Shown: piece by piece, positions 25,002 to 32,050 of the stretch
Layout: the number at the start of each line of letters is the position of its first letter
Position numbering within the stretch: position 1 is the first letter of the stretch
Assembly: GCF_900108505.1 (NCBI RefSeq)
Contig: NZ_FNWU01000001.1
Coordinates: forward strand, 558,001 to 622,000
Direction: 5' to 3'
DNA: 64,000 bases
From: Halopenitus malekzadehii
Lineage (GTDB): Archaea > Halobacteriota > Halobacteria > Halobacteriales > Haloferacaceae
Notes under the pieces: generated by a model
Seen by the model: only the letters and a program-made list of their open reading frames with translations
Told to the model about the DNA's origin: nothing
The model's database searches: none
Made by a program: the position numbers and the translations under genes

Positions 25002-25319
25002 CTTCTGCCGATCGAAGTGAGGCTGAAAGCCGCGGGAAGAATTTGAATCAGGGAGTGTAGCGAGCCTCGCGAGCGGACCGACCGTGGTTCATGTGTGGTT
25101 CCGGATCGTTCGAGTGACGGGGGCTCGCTGTCTCGTGAGTGAGGCTGGTCTCCCGGGCCCGACGATGGGCGTGGGTGAACCCACGAGTTCCGCGGTCGCG
25201 ACGACGTTCCGGGAGCGTGACTGCACCTCCACGGGCATCGTCGCCGAGGTGGCCGTCGGCGACGCCGTCCGGACGCAGCACGGTAGGTTTATACACCGTA
25301 ACGTGGTACCAGTACACAT
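25002..25319. other. Chromosomal sequence after the island, no gene seen
   Basis: 318 bases with no supported gene. Frames read on the minus strand are His/Arg/Pro-rich shadows. The right end holds the promoter of the next gene. Confidence 0.55.
25288..25293 (+). promoter_or_regulatory. TATA-like box of the glutaredoxin-DinB gene
   Basis: TTTATA lies 27-32 nt before the ATG at 25320, the spacing of a leaderless haloarchaeal promoter. A GGTACC palindrome sits between the box and the start. Confidence 0.6.
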
Positions 25320-26138
25320 ATGTCGACGACCGATGTCCACCTGTACTGGGCGACCGGCTGTACCAGCTGTCTGCGGGCCAAGGAGTTTCTGGAGCGAAAC
25401 GACGTCCCGTTCGTCTCCCACAACGTGGTGCAAAGCGACGAGTCGAACGCGGACCCCGCCGATCCAGGTCGGATCGGGGTGCAGGGTGCGGATCCGGCGA
25501 TGATCGACGAGATGGCCGAGTTGGGACTTCCGGATCACGTGCCCATCGTGCGGGTCGACGACGACCACGCCGACGCGAAGGACCTGCAGGCGGTCGCGGA
25601 CCTCGTGGGAATCGACCACGCGGCCGACCCGCTTCCGGTCGAGGAGCTGTACGACCGGCTGGGGACCATTCTCGAGGCGACTCAGGAGTACCTACAGCTG
25701 ATCCCGGAGTCGGAACTCGACACCGACATCCCGAACCGGCCGCGGAGTTACGCGGAACTCGTTCGACACGTCTTCGCGCTGCCGGACGTCTTTTTGATGC
25801 GTGAAGCCGGGACGCCGATGGATAGCGTGCCGCGGATGGAACACGACTGGGACCCGAACTCGACGGTCGCGCTCGCGACGTACGGCGCCTCCGTGCAGGG
25901 GCGATTCGACGATTGGTTCGCGGCGGCTGCGGACACGACGGACTGGTCGGCGACGGTCTCCGTCTTCTGGGGACAGCCCACGAGACACGAGTTCTTCGAG
26001 CGAACGGTCTGGCACGCCGGCCAGCACACGCGACAGCTCGAGTGGATCCTCGAACACGAACTCGGCGAGGACATCGATCCGATCGACTCCGCCGTGTGGG
26101 AGGGCCTGCCGATGCCCGAAAAGGTCTGGAACGAGTGA
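25320..26138 (+). CDS. Glutaredoxin-DinB domain fusion protein
   Basis: 272-residue two-domain protein. Residues 1-90 form a glutaredoxin-like domain with the dithiol site ATGCTSCLRAKEFLE (C14, C17) and a cis-Pro region HVPIVRVDDD. Residues 105-265 form a DinB/YfiT-type four-helix bundle with the metal-binding histidines in ELVRHVFALPD and TVWHAGQHTRQLEWIL (H-x3-H). DinB domains often bind metal and transfer bacillithiol or mycothiol-like thiols; the fusion to a thiol-redox domain suggests a thiol-dependent detoxification or transfer role in the cytosol (inference). It is transcribed alone. Confidence 0.75.
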   Translation: MSTTDVHLYWATGCTSCLRAKEFLERNDVPFVSHNVVQSDESNADPADPGRIGVQGADPAMIDEMAELGLPDHVPIVRVDDDHADAKDLQAVADLVGIDHAADPLPVEELYDRLGTILEATQEYLQLIPESELDTDIPNRPRSYAELVRHVFALPDVFLMREAGTPMDSVPRMEHDWDPNSTVALATYGASVQGRFDDWFAAAADTTDWSATVSVFWGQPTRHEFFERTVWHAGQHTRQLEWILEHELGEDIDPIDSAVWEGLPMPEKVWNE

Positions 26139-26192
26139 ACTACCCACCTACTCCACGGGGGGCAATGGCCCCGATCGCTCGTTGAGGATGTC

Positions 26193-26242
26193 GTCAGAAC
26201 GCATCGCGTTCTGACTGCGAACCAGAAATCATCGATTTCTGG
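26193..26242. repeat. Twin hairpins of a decayed IS200/IS605-type end
   Basis: Two perfect stem-loops lie 6 bases apart: GTCAGAACG-N5-CGTTCTGAC (26193-26215) and CCAGAAATC-ATC-GATTTCTGG (26222-26242). They fall within the 3' part of a TnpB-like fragment, where IS605-family elements carry their right-end structures. Confidence 0.7.
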
Positions 26243-26286
26243 GGACGGCGGAGATACTGTAAGCCGATGTTGTTTGCTGCGTTGTA
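26194..26286 (-). pseudogene. TnpB (IS200/IS605-type) C-terminal remnant
   Basis: On the minus strand an open 30-codon stretch reads YNAANNIGLQYLRR followed by a short Ser/Gln-rich tail and a stop at 26194. This matches the conserved C-terminal NAA-x-NIG-x-x-YL end of haloarchaeal TnpB. No zinc-finger or RuvC core remains upstream, where the next gene begins. It is a decayed element end. Confidence 0.6.
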
Positions 26287-26294
26287 GGAAACCG

Positions 26295-27764
26295 TCACCC
26301 AAACGTGTAGGAGTCACACGACGTGCCGTCGATCGTCGCGCCGGGGGCGCACTCGATCGTCACCGTCGAGGGGTCGTCGGCCTCGAGCTCGCCGGTGATG
26401 GCCGAGTTCGGACCCATGGTCAGCGTGGCGTTCGAGCCGATCGAGACGTCGCCGTCAACCCGTGCGTTCTCGCCGAGATCGAGGTCGCCGCCGGCAGTGA
26501 GATCGTCTTTGATCTGGGCGTTCTCGCCGAGCGAAACGTCCCCGCCCGCGTCCACGGCTCCCTTGATCTGGGCGTCGTCGCCCAGAGAGACGTCATCAGC
26601 CGCGCTGACATCGCCGTCGATGTCGGCCGTCCGACCCAGGGAGACGCTGCCGCCGTCCGCGGTCGCATCCCCTTTGATCTGGGCCTTCTCGTCGACGGAG
26701 ACGTCGCCGGCGGCGTCCGCGGACCCCTTGATCTGCGCTCCGGTACCGAGTGAGATACTCCCGCCGGCATCGGCATCGCCCTTGAGTTGAGCGTCATCGC
26801 CGGCCGTGATGTCGCCGCTGGCGGTCGTATCGCCCTCGATCTGGACCTTCTCGCTGGCGGAGACGTCGCCACCGGCGTCCGCGGACCCTTTGATCTGGGC
26901 GTTCGAGTCGAGGTTCACGGTACCGCCGGCATCGGTGTCTCCCTTGATCTGGGCCTTCTCGCCGACGGAGACGTCGCCACCGGCGGTCGTGTCACCCCCG
27001 ATCTGTGACTTCACGCCGACGGAAACGCCACCCTCCGTATCGACGTCACCCTTGGCTTGGGCCTTGTCACCGAGGGTGACGTCGCTGCCCGCATCGATGG
27101 CACCTTTGATTTGAGCGTTCGAGCCGAGTTGGACCTTCGCGCCAGCCGATACGTCGCCGCCGATCTGTCCCTTGTCCTTGACGATCACGCACTCGGCGGC
27201 GTCCACGTCCCCGTTTACTCTCACGTTCGACGAGAGCACGACGGACCCGTTATCGACGTCGACGTCACCGTTGACGTTCCGATCGAACACGTGCCGCGGG
27301 CCGGTACAGACGCCGACGTCGATCTCCTCGACGGTCGTCGAACGCGTCAGGGACACGCTGATGCCATCTCCCCCTTGGCTGACGGCGTTGAGATCAAATT
27401 CGATCGTTTCCGGCTGCCGTGCGGGGTTGACGTTGACCGAGAACGTCGTGCTCTCACCGGGGACGATCGTCGCTTCCTGCATACCGGCTGGGATACTGAC
27501 GCCCGGATCGGTGTTCGAGGTGAGCGAGAGTCCGACCACGAGAGGCTCTTCAGCGTTGTTCGTGACTGTAACAAGCGTGCTCCCGCCACGTGCCTCCACG
27601 GGTTGTTCGATATCGATGCCGAGCAGGGCGGACTCGTCGCTCGCCGCGTCGATCTCGCCGATCCGGTCGGCGGTCACGGCGGAGAAGGCGCCGGTTCCGA
27701 ACACGATGGCCGAGAGGCTGGTGACGATCACCAGGAGACTCAGCCATTTGACCAGTGTTGGCAT
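26295..27764 (-). CDS. Exported beta-solenoid repeat protein (bactofilin-like repeats)
   Basis: 489-residue protein. An N-terminal hydrophobic leader (about 5-27) with VFGTGAFSAVTADR resembles the leaders of SipW-processed haloarchaeal surface proteins. Residues 50-150 form a beta-rich domain with an LVTVTNNAEEPLVV segment and Cys153. Residues 164-455 are sixteen near-perfect repeats of about 18 residues, pattern I-K-G-D-x-x-A-G-G-D-V-S-L-G-E-x-A-Q, expected to stack as a right-handed beta-helix like bactofilins and DUF583 proteins. Three Cys residues lie in the C-terminal cap or repeats. It probably forms a rod or filament outside the membrane. A SipW-like peptidase gene lies 0.75 kb away. 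Confidence 0.72.
   Translation of the reverse strand: MPTLVKWLSLLVIVTSLSAIVFGTGAFSAVTADRIGEIDAASDESALLGIDIEQPVEARGGSTLVTVTNNAEEPLVVGLSLTSNTDPGVSIPAGMQEATIVPGESTTFSVNVNPARQPETIEFDLNAVSQGGDGISVSLTRSTTVEEIDVGVCTGPRHVFDRNVNGDVDVDNGSVVLSSNVRVNGDVDAAECVIVKDKGQIGGDVSAGAKVQLGSNAQIKGAIDAGSDVTLGDKAQAKGDVDTEGGVSVGVKSQIGGDTTAGGDVSVGEKAQIKGDTDAGGTVNLDSNAQIKGSADAGGDVSASEKVQIEGDTTASGDITAGDDAQLKGDADAGGSISLGTGAQIKGSADAAGDVSVDEKAQIKGDATADGGSVSLGRTADIDGDVSAADDVSLGDDAQIKGAVDAGGDVSLGENAQIKDDLTAGGDLDLGENARVDGDVSIGSNATLTMGPNSAITGELEADDPSTVTIECAPGATIDGTSCDSYTFG
26400..27275 (-). repeat. Tandem 54-bp coding repeat, 16 copies
   Basis: The DNA repeats with a 54-bp period (two copies are 57 bp and one is 60 bp), encoding the 18-residue solenoid unit. 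Copies have diverged, mostly in the D/T/S positions, so the array is old enough to be under selection rather than a recent expansion. It is not a CRISPR array: there are no unrelated spacers and the whole is one open frame. Confidence 0.9.
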
Positions 27765-27945
27765 TGGTTGAACTTTTTCGGGGATCGCCCGAAATTATGT
27801 AACCCCGTTTACACTACACGATCATACAAACGGCCCCGATCGGCTTGAGCGTATCGGTCGGAACGACACGTGGCTGTAGCGCCCGACGATCGGGACGAAA
27901 CGGTCAAGACACGACGCACGAGGATCGACGTGGAGGGACGGACGC

Positions 27946-28356
27946 TCAGAGGACCCCGATCGCGATGATCCAGAGGTTCCAGATCGTCACGAGAACACCC
28001 AGTGTGCAGAGCCCGAGGGGAATCCCGGTGTTGTGGGGTCGCGGGACGCAGACCCACAGGGCGAAAAAGTACGCGATCAGAAGCACCTTGATCGGGGCGA
28101 TCGACCACAACCCGAGGGACCGAACGATTCGAACCCCGACGGGGCTCGCCTCGACCACGGTGGGGAGATACAACCCGATCAACGTCGTGAGGACGTCCCC
28201 GGCCCCGAAGAAGGCGAGCGCGCCGCCCCACCACCACGGCGTCATCCCGGTGAGAACGTCGATCGATCTCGGCGACGCGGTCGTTCGGGGCGTCGGCGTC
28301 GCTTCCGACAGCCGATCGTCGGTCCGTGTTCGGGGACCCGAAGCATCCCCCGTCAT
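27946..28356 (-). CDS. Small DUF5658-like membrane protein
   Basis: 136 residues with a hydrophilic N-terminus of about 40 residues followed by three hydrophobic segments (about 43-63, 86-104 and 111-134). The GALAFFGAGDVLTTLIGL segment matches the DUF5658 style of archaeal membrane proteins. It lies between the solenoid protein and the signal peptidase. A strongly AT-rich promoter region (28360-28395, with TATATA and TAATTAATTAATT) separates it from the peptidase gene. Function unknown; the location suggests the export cassette. Confidence 0.6.
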   Translation of the reverse strand: MTGDASGPRTRTDDRLSEATPTPRTTASPRSIDVLTGMTPWWWGGALAFFGAGDVLTTLIGLYLPTVVEASPVGVRIVRSLGLWSIAPIKVLLIAYFFALWVCVPRPHNTGIPLGLCTLGVLVTIWNLWIIAIGVL

Positions 28357-28509
28357 ACGCGAACATATATATTGTAGCTATAATTAATTAATTGAAGTAT
28401 TCGGAGGGGTTACAGGTAAACGGTGCGACGGGACACGCCAGCAGTTCGGGGGAACACCTTCATCCGCGACGAACGCGTATCGAACACCGAAACGCCGCCC
28501 GTGAGATAG
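28357..28509. promoter_or_regulatory. Divergent AT-rich promoter region of the export cassette
   Basis: Between the two divergent genes, 28363-28395 is very rich in A and T (ATATATATTG, TATAATTAATTAATTG) in an otherwise GC-rich region. It holds at least one archaeal TATA element for the minus-strand gene. Confidence 0.5.
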
Positions 28510-29664
28510 ATGAACCCGACACGCCTCCTGACCGGTCTCCTCACGATCATTGCCGTGCTCATCGCCGTCTCGATACTGGCGGGTGCGGTCCTCGGGCAGC
28601 CGATCGGCATCAGTTACGTGGAAACCGGCAGTATGTCGCCGACGCTGGATCCCGGGGACGGGTTCATCGCCGTTCCGACGGCGGTGGCGGGGCCGATCGA
28701 ACCCGGCGACGTGATCGTCTTCGACGCGGTCAACATCCACGACGGGGGGCTCGTGACACACCGGGTGGTCGGCGAGACCGAGTCGGGATACATCACCCGC
28801 GGCGACGCGAACCCGGTCACCGACCAGGACGGAGAGGAACCGCCGGTCGACCCGGGACGGGTCGAAGCGACGGCACTTCAGGTCGGCGGCGACGTCGTCG
28901 TGATCCCGGGCTTCGGCACCGTGGTGACGGGGGCAAGCGGACTGATCGAGTCCCTGCAGCAGTTCCTGGCGTCCACGCTGGGAACGCGAGCGCTCCTGGG
29001 TACCCAGGGCGCGGCCTATCTCGTGTTCGGCTTCGGCGTGGTCACCTACGTGCTCGCCTCGCTGGCGGAGACGGCCGGGTCACGGCGCCGCGATCGACGG
29101 ACCTCACGGTGGTCCGGGTACGTCACTCCACAGGCCGTCATCGGGACGATGGCGATCGTGTTGATTCTCGCGGTGACCGCCAGTATGGTCGTTCCCGCCG
29201 GCGTCCACACCTTCCAGTTCGTGAGCTCCGAGGTCGAATCCGAAAATCCGAGCGTCATCCAGCAGGGAACGACGTCGAACGTCACCTACGTCGTGCCATC
29301 AAACGGACCGATCCCGGTCGTGGGGGTGATCGAGCCGGCAAGTAGCGGAGTGTCGGTGTCCCCGCAAACCGTCACCGTTCCCGGCGGCGAGACGGCGAAC
29401 GTCACCGTCACGATCCAGGCGCCGCCCGAAACCGGCGTGTACACCGAATCCATTCGTGAACACCGATACCTCGCGCTGCTCCCGACCGGCGTCATTCTGA
29501 CGCTGTACGCCGTTCACCCCTGGCTCCCGATCGTGGTCACCGACGTCCTCCTCGGGGTCGGATTCATCGTGGTCGCGGTCGCGCTGATCGGGATCGACCC
29601 GATCCGACTCGACCGACGACGGCGAGCCCCGCTCCGTGTCCGGATCCGCCGCTGGTTCAAGTGA
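28510..29664 (+). CDS. SipW-like type I signal peptidase with extended C-terminus
   Basis: 384-residue membrane protease. After one membrane helix the catalytic Ser is in YVETGSMSPTLDPGDG, and the partner His is in LVTHRVVGETESGYITRGDAN; the Ser-His dyad (instead of Ser-Lys) marks the archaeal/ER and SipW group. The C-terminal half adds two more membrane helices (about 166-186 and 211-230), an external beta domain (about 235-315; NVTYVVPSNGP, VTVPGGETANVTVTI) and two final helices. It cleaves signal peptides at the outer face. Its neighbours, a solenoid protein and a DUF5305-like protein, make a plausible dedicated export and assembly cassette. Confidence 0.85.
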   Translation: MNPTRLLTGLLTIIAVLIAVSILAGAVLGQPIGISYVETGSMSPTLDPGDGFIAVPTAVAGPIEPGDVIVFDAVNIHDGGLVTHRVVGETESGYITRGDANPVTDQDGEEPPVDPGRVEATALQVGGDVVVIPGFGTVVTGASGLIESLQQFLASTLGTRALLGTQGAAYLVFGFGVVTYVLASLAETAGSRRRDRRTSRWSGYVTPQAVIGTMAIVLILAVTASMVVPAGVHTFQFVSSEVESENPSVIQQGTTSNVTYVVPSNGPIPVVGVIEPASSGVSVSPQTVTVPGGETANVTVTIQAPPETGVYTESIREHRYLALLPTGVILTLYAVHPWLPIVVTDVLLGVGFIVVAVALIGIDPIRLDRRRRAPLRVRIRRWFK

Positions 29665-29675
29665 GCGGGGGCATC

Positions 29676-29790
29676 ACCGACGGGAGTCCTACCGACGGGA
29701 GACTATCGACCGGAGACTATCGACCGGAGTCCCACCGACGGGAGTACCGACCGGAGTCCCGTCGGTCGGAGTCCCACCGGTGGTCCGACC
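29676..29790. repeat. Tandem repeat of about 15 bp between convergent genes
   Basis: About eight imperfect copies of ACCGACGGGAGTCCC, with units of 12-15 bp, fill the gap between the signal peptidase and DUF5305-like genes. It contains inverted GGAGTCCC-like pieces and may act as a terminator or be a slippage product. Confidence 0.7.
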
Positions 29791-29800
29791 GCCGTCGCCA

Positions 29801-30859
29801 TCACTGACTCCCCGAGAGCCCGACCCAGGAGTCGATCTGTGTGGGATCGGCGGCGTGATAGTAAATCAGGTCGTCGTCGACGACGCTGTAGGTCTCCAGG
29901 TCGGGATCGTAGATGACGCGTTTGTTCGTGTCGATCGCGACGTCGACGAGATCCTCGAGGGTCGTGATGTAGATGTACTGCTTGTCGGAGTCCGCCGGGA
30001 ACTCCCCGGTCGAGATCCACTCGTCGTACTTCGATCGGACGATCTCCATCTCCAGCTCGTGCACGTCCTGTCCCCGGACGTTCCAGACGATGAGTCCCGT
30101 CCCCACCAGGATGAGGACGACCCCGATCCCGAGACCGCCGTAGACCGTCGTCATATCGGGTGATAGCTGGCGCGTTCCTCGCTGTCTCGTTCGACTCTCG
30201 GTCGTCGTCGCCGAGAGGTCGCCGTCGAGCCAGTAGGCGTCGTTGCCGACCTCGAAGGGAACCGTCCCGGAGAGCGATCCCTCGTAGGTTTCCCCGCCCT
30301 GGGCCGGGGCGGCGTAGGTCGTCTCCAGCCGAAGCTCCGTCGAGACGCTGCCCACGCCGGCCATCGCGCTCTCGTAGGCGTTCACCCGCTCGACGACGTC
30401 GGGAACGTCGACCGATGCCGTCGTCTCGTGTGTGCCGTCGGATATCGACGCCTCCTCGGCGATCACCGTCTCCTCGCGTTCCCACACCACGTCGTCGTTG
30501 AACGTTCCTCGATGAACGAGGACGAGCCGGTGGGTGAGGCCGACGGTGCGATCGTCCGGTACGTCCGTCTCGACTGTGAGGTCGAGTTCCGGCGTCGAGT
30601 TGGTGAAGTACACCGGCTTGTTCTCGATCGTCTCACCCTCCGCGTACAGCGGCGTCTCTCCGGTGACCGTCGCGGCGTGGGTAACCGTCACGCCGAACTC
30701 CTGTACGTCGTACTCCTCGGGCGGAAGGTCCTCGACCGGCGGGTTGGTGTAGGCGTATCCCGCGCCGCCGACGGCGAGCAGTCCGGCAAGGACGAGCGCG
30801 ATACCGAGTATCCCGCCGTATATCGCGAGCTCACGTTTGATCCGGGCGGTCGTGGACAT
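29801..30859 (-). CDS. DUF5305-like membrane protein of the SipW cassette
   Basis: 352 residues. An N-terminal membrane helix (about 13-36), a large external beta-rich region (about 50-230), a second helix (about 239-260) and a cytosolic tail with DKQYIYITTLEDLVDVAIDTNKRVIYD. The layout and the last segment match DUF5305 proteins, which are repeatedly found next to SipW-like peptidases in haloarchaea (recollection). The external domain could guide the solenoid protein or its export; the cytosolic domain's role is unknown. Confidence 0.72.
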   Translation of the reverse strand: MSTTARIKRELAIYGGILGIALVLAGLLAVGGAGYAYTNPPVEDLPPEEYDVQEFGVTVTHAATVTGETPLYAEGETIENKPVYFTNSTPELDLTVETDVPDDRTVGLTHRLVLVHRGTFNDDVVWEREETVIAEEASISDGTHETTASVDVPDVVERVNAYESAMAGVGSVSTELRLETTYAAPAQGGETYEGSLSGTVPFEVGNDAYWLDGDLSATTTESRTRQRGTRQLSPDMTTVYGGLGIGVVLILVGTGLIVWNVRGQDVHELEMEIVRSKYDEWISTGEFPADSDKQYIYITTLEDLVDVAIDTNKRVIYDPDLETYSVVDDDLIYYHAADPTQIDSWVGLSGSQ

Positions 30860-31167
30860 CGTTAGGTGCCGTCGCGGGTGAGCGGTCGGCCGGTGGCGGT
30901 CGACGTGTCGGGTACCCCGAACCGTCCCTCGATCGCCGTGGGTGATCCCACGAGGCGTCGATCAGCGGTTCGATTCGAACGACCGATGGCCATCCGCATC
31001 ACTGTTCAGGCGGTGGCTCGCGAGTCTCTTAACAGTTTGTGGTGCCGGCTCGTCCCGATCCGGTGACCGAAAGCAACACCGTCGTCGACCGATATCGGCC
31101 GTTCCATCCCGGCGAGGCGTTTCGCCCACCGATCAGCTTATGGTTCTGCCTCGTAACCTCTCGGCCG
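30860..31167. other. Intergenic region before the ECF transporter, no gene seen
   Basis: 308 bases between divergent units. No frame has a family match. A TATA-like GCTTATGG (about 31136-31143) lies 25-32 nt before the start of the S-component gene. Confidence 0.5.
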
Positions 31168-31974
31168 ATGCGCGAAATACTCACGATGTGGCGTGACACG
31201 CGGATGATTATGCTCGTCGCCGTGGTCGCGGCGGTGTACGCGGCGGTGCTCATCCCGTTCCAAACTTTTCAGATCATTCCCGGCATCACCAGCATTCGGC
31301 CGGCGAACGTCTTCCCGGTCATCTTCGGGATCATGTTCGGCCCCGCGGCGGCGTGGGGATCGGCGATCGGCAACCTGATCGGCGACATCTTTGGCGGCAC
31401 CTTCGGACCCGGGAGCGTCGGCGGGTTCGTCGGAAACTTCACGTTCGGCCTGGTGGGCTACAAGCTGTGGGGGAACCTCACCCCGCTGTCCTCGCGAGTC
31501 GAACCCGACTTCCGCGAGAACGCCGGCGTCCAGCTGGGCGAGTACGCCATCATCGCGGTGGCCGCCTCCGCGGCGTGTGCGGTCATCATCGCGTGGGTCG
31601 TCGACCTCCTGGGGCTGGTTCCCTTCGCCGTCCTGGGTCCGACCATCCTGATCAACAACTCGATCGCGGCGGTCGTGCTCGGCCCGCCGCTGCTGTACCT
31701 GACGTACCCGCGGCTCAAGGAGATGGGACTGCTCTACCCCGATCTGCTCCGCGCTGAGGACCTCTCGAGCGCCGGTTCGAACCTGAACCCCATCGCTGCA
31801 TGGGGGCTGGTCGTCGTTCCGTTGGTCTGGCTCGGTGTCGGGTTCTTCCTCAGCACGGGCGCCGGCGCCGGCCTCACGAGCGTCACCGCGCTCGGCGCGG
31901 TCGGCATCGTGGTTCTTGCAGCCTGTACGGTCATCGTGGGCGAGCGGCTCTCGACGATCGTCGGCCGAGCCTGA
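31168..31974 (+). CDS. ECF transporter substrate-binding (S) component
   Basis: 268-residue protein with about seven membrane helices. The segment RPANVFPVIFGIMFGPAAAWGSAIGNLIGDIFGG, with alternating small residues and Gly-Asn-Asp, resembles QueT-like and related S components that bind a vitamin or precursor. It heads a three-gene operon with fused ATPases and a T protein. ATG 31168 starts just before the first helix, and the upstream in-frame extension is rejected. The substrate is unknown; queuosine or archaeosine precursors, thiamine precursors or another vitamin are possible. Cobalt is less likely, since CbtAB is present and no CbiM/CbiN motif is seen. Confidence 0.75.
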   Translation: MREILTMWRDTRMIMLVAVVAAVYAAVLIPFQTFQIIPGITSIRPANVFPVIFGIMFGPAAAWGSAIGNLIGDIFGGTFGPGSVGGFVGNFTFGLVGYKLWGNLTPLSSRVEPDFRENAGVQLGEYAIIAVAASAACAVIIAWVVDLLGLVPFAVLGPTILINNSIAAVVLGPPLLYLTYPRLKEMGLLYPDLLRAEDLSSAGSNLNPIAAWGLVVVPLVWLGVGFFLSTGAGAGLTSVTALGAVGIVVLAACTVIVGERLSTIVGRA

Positions 31975-32050
31975 CTCCGACGCCATCGACCAGCCGATCG
32001 CCACGAGTCGAAACAGCTACCCGGGCGGCCTCGTTTTGGACAGATATCCA

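Noticed and set aside
26400-27275. Regular 54-bp repeats that could be taken for a CRISPR array
   Set aside because: They are fully open in one frame, encode an 18-residue solenoid unit, and show no unrelated spacers or leader.
26323-27848. Long plus-strand frames opposite the solenoid gene
   Set aside because: The 54-bp period keeps the antisense frames open too; the minus frame has a proper leader, domain order and start, the plus frames do not.
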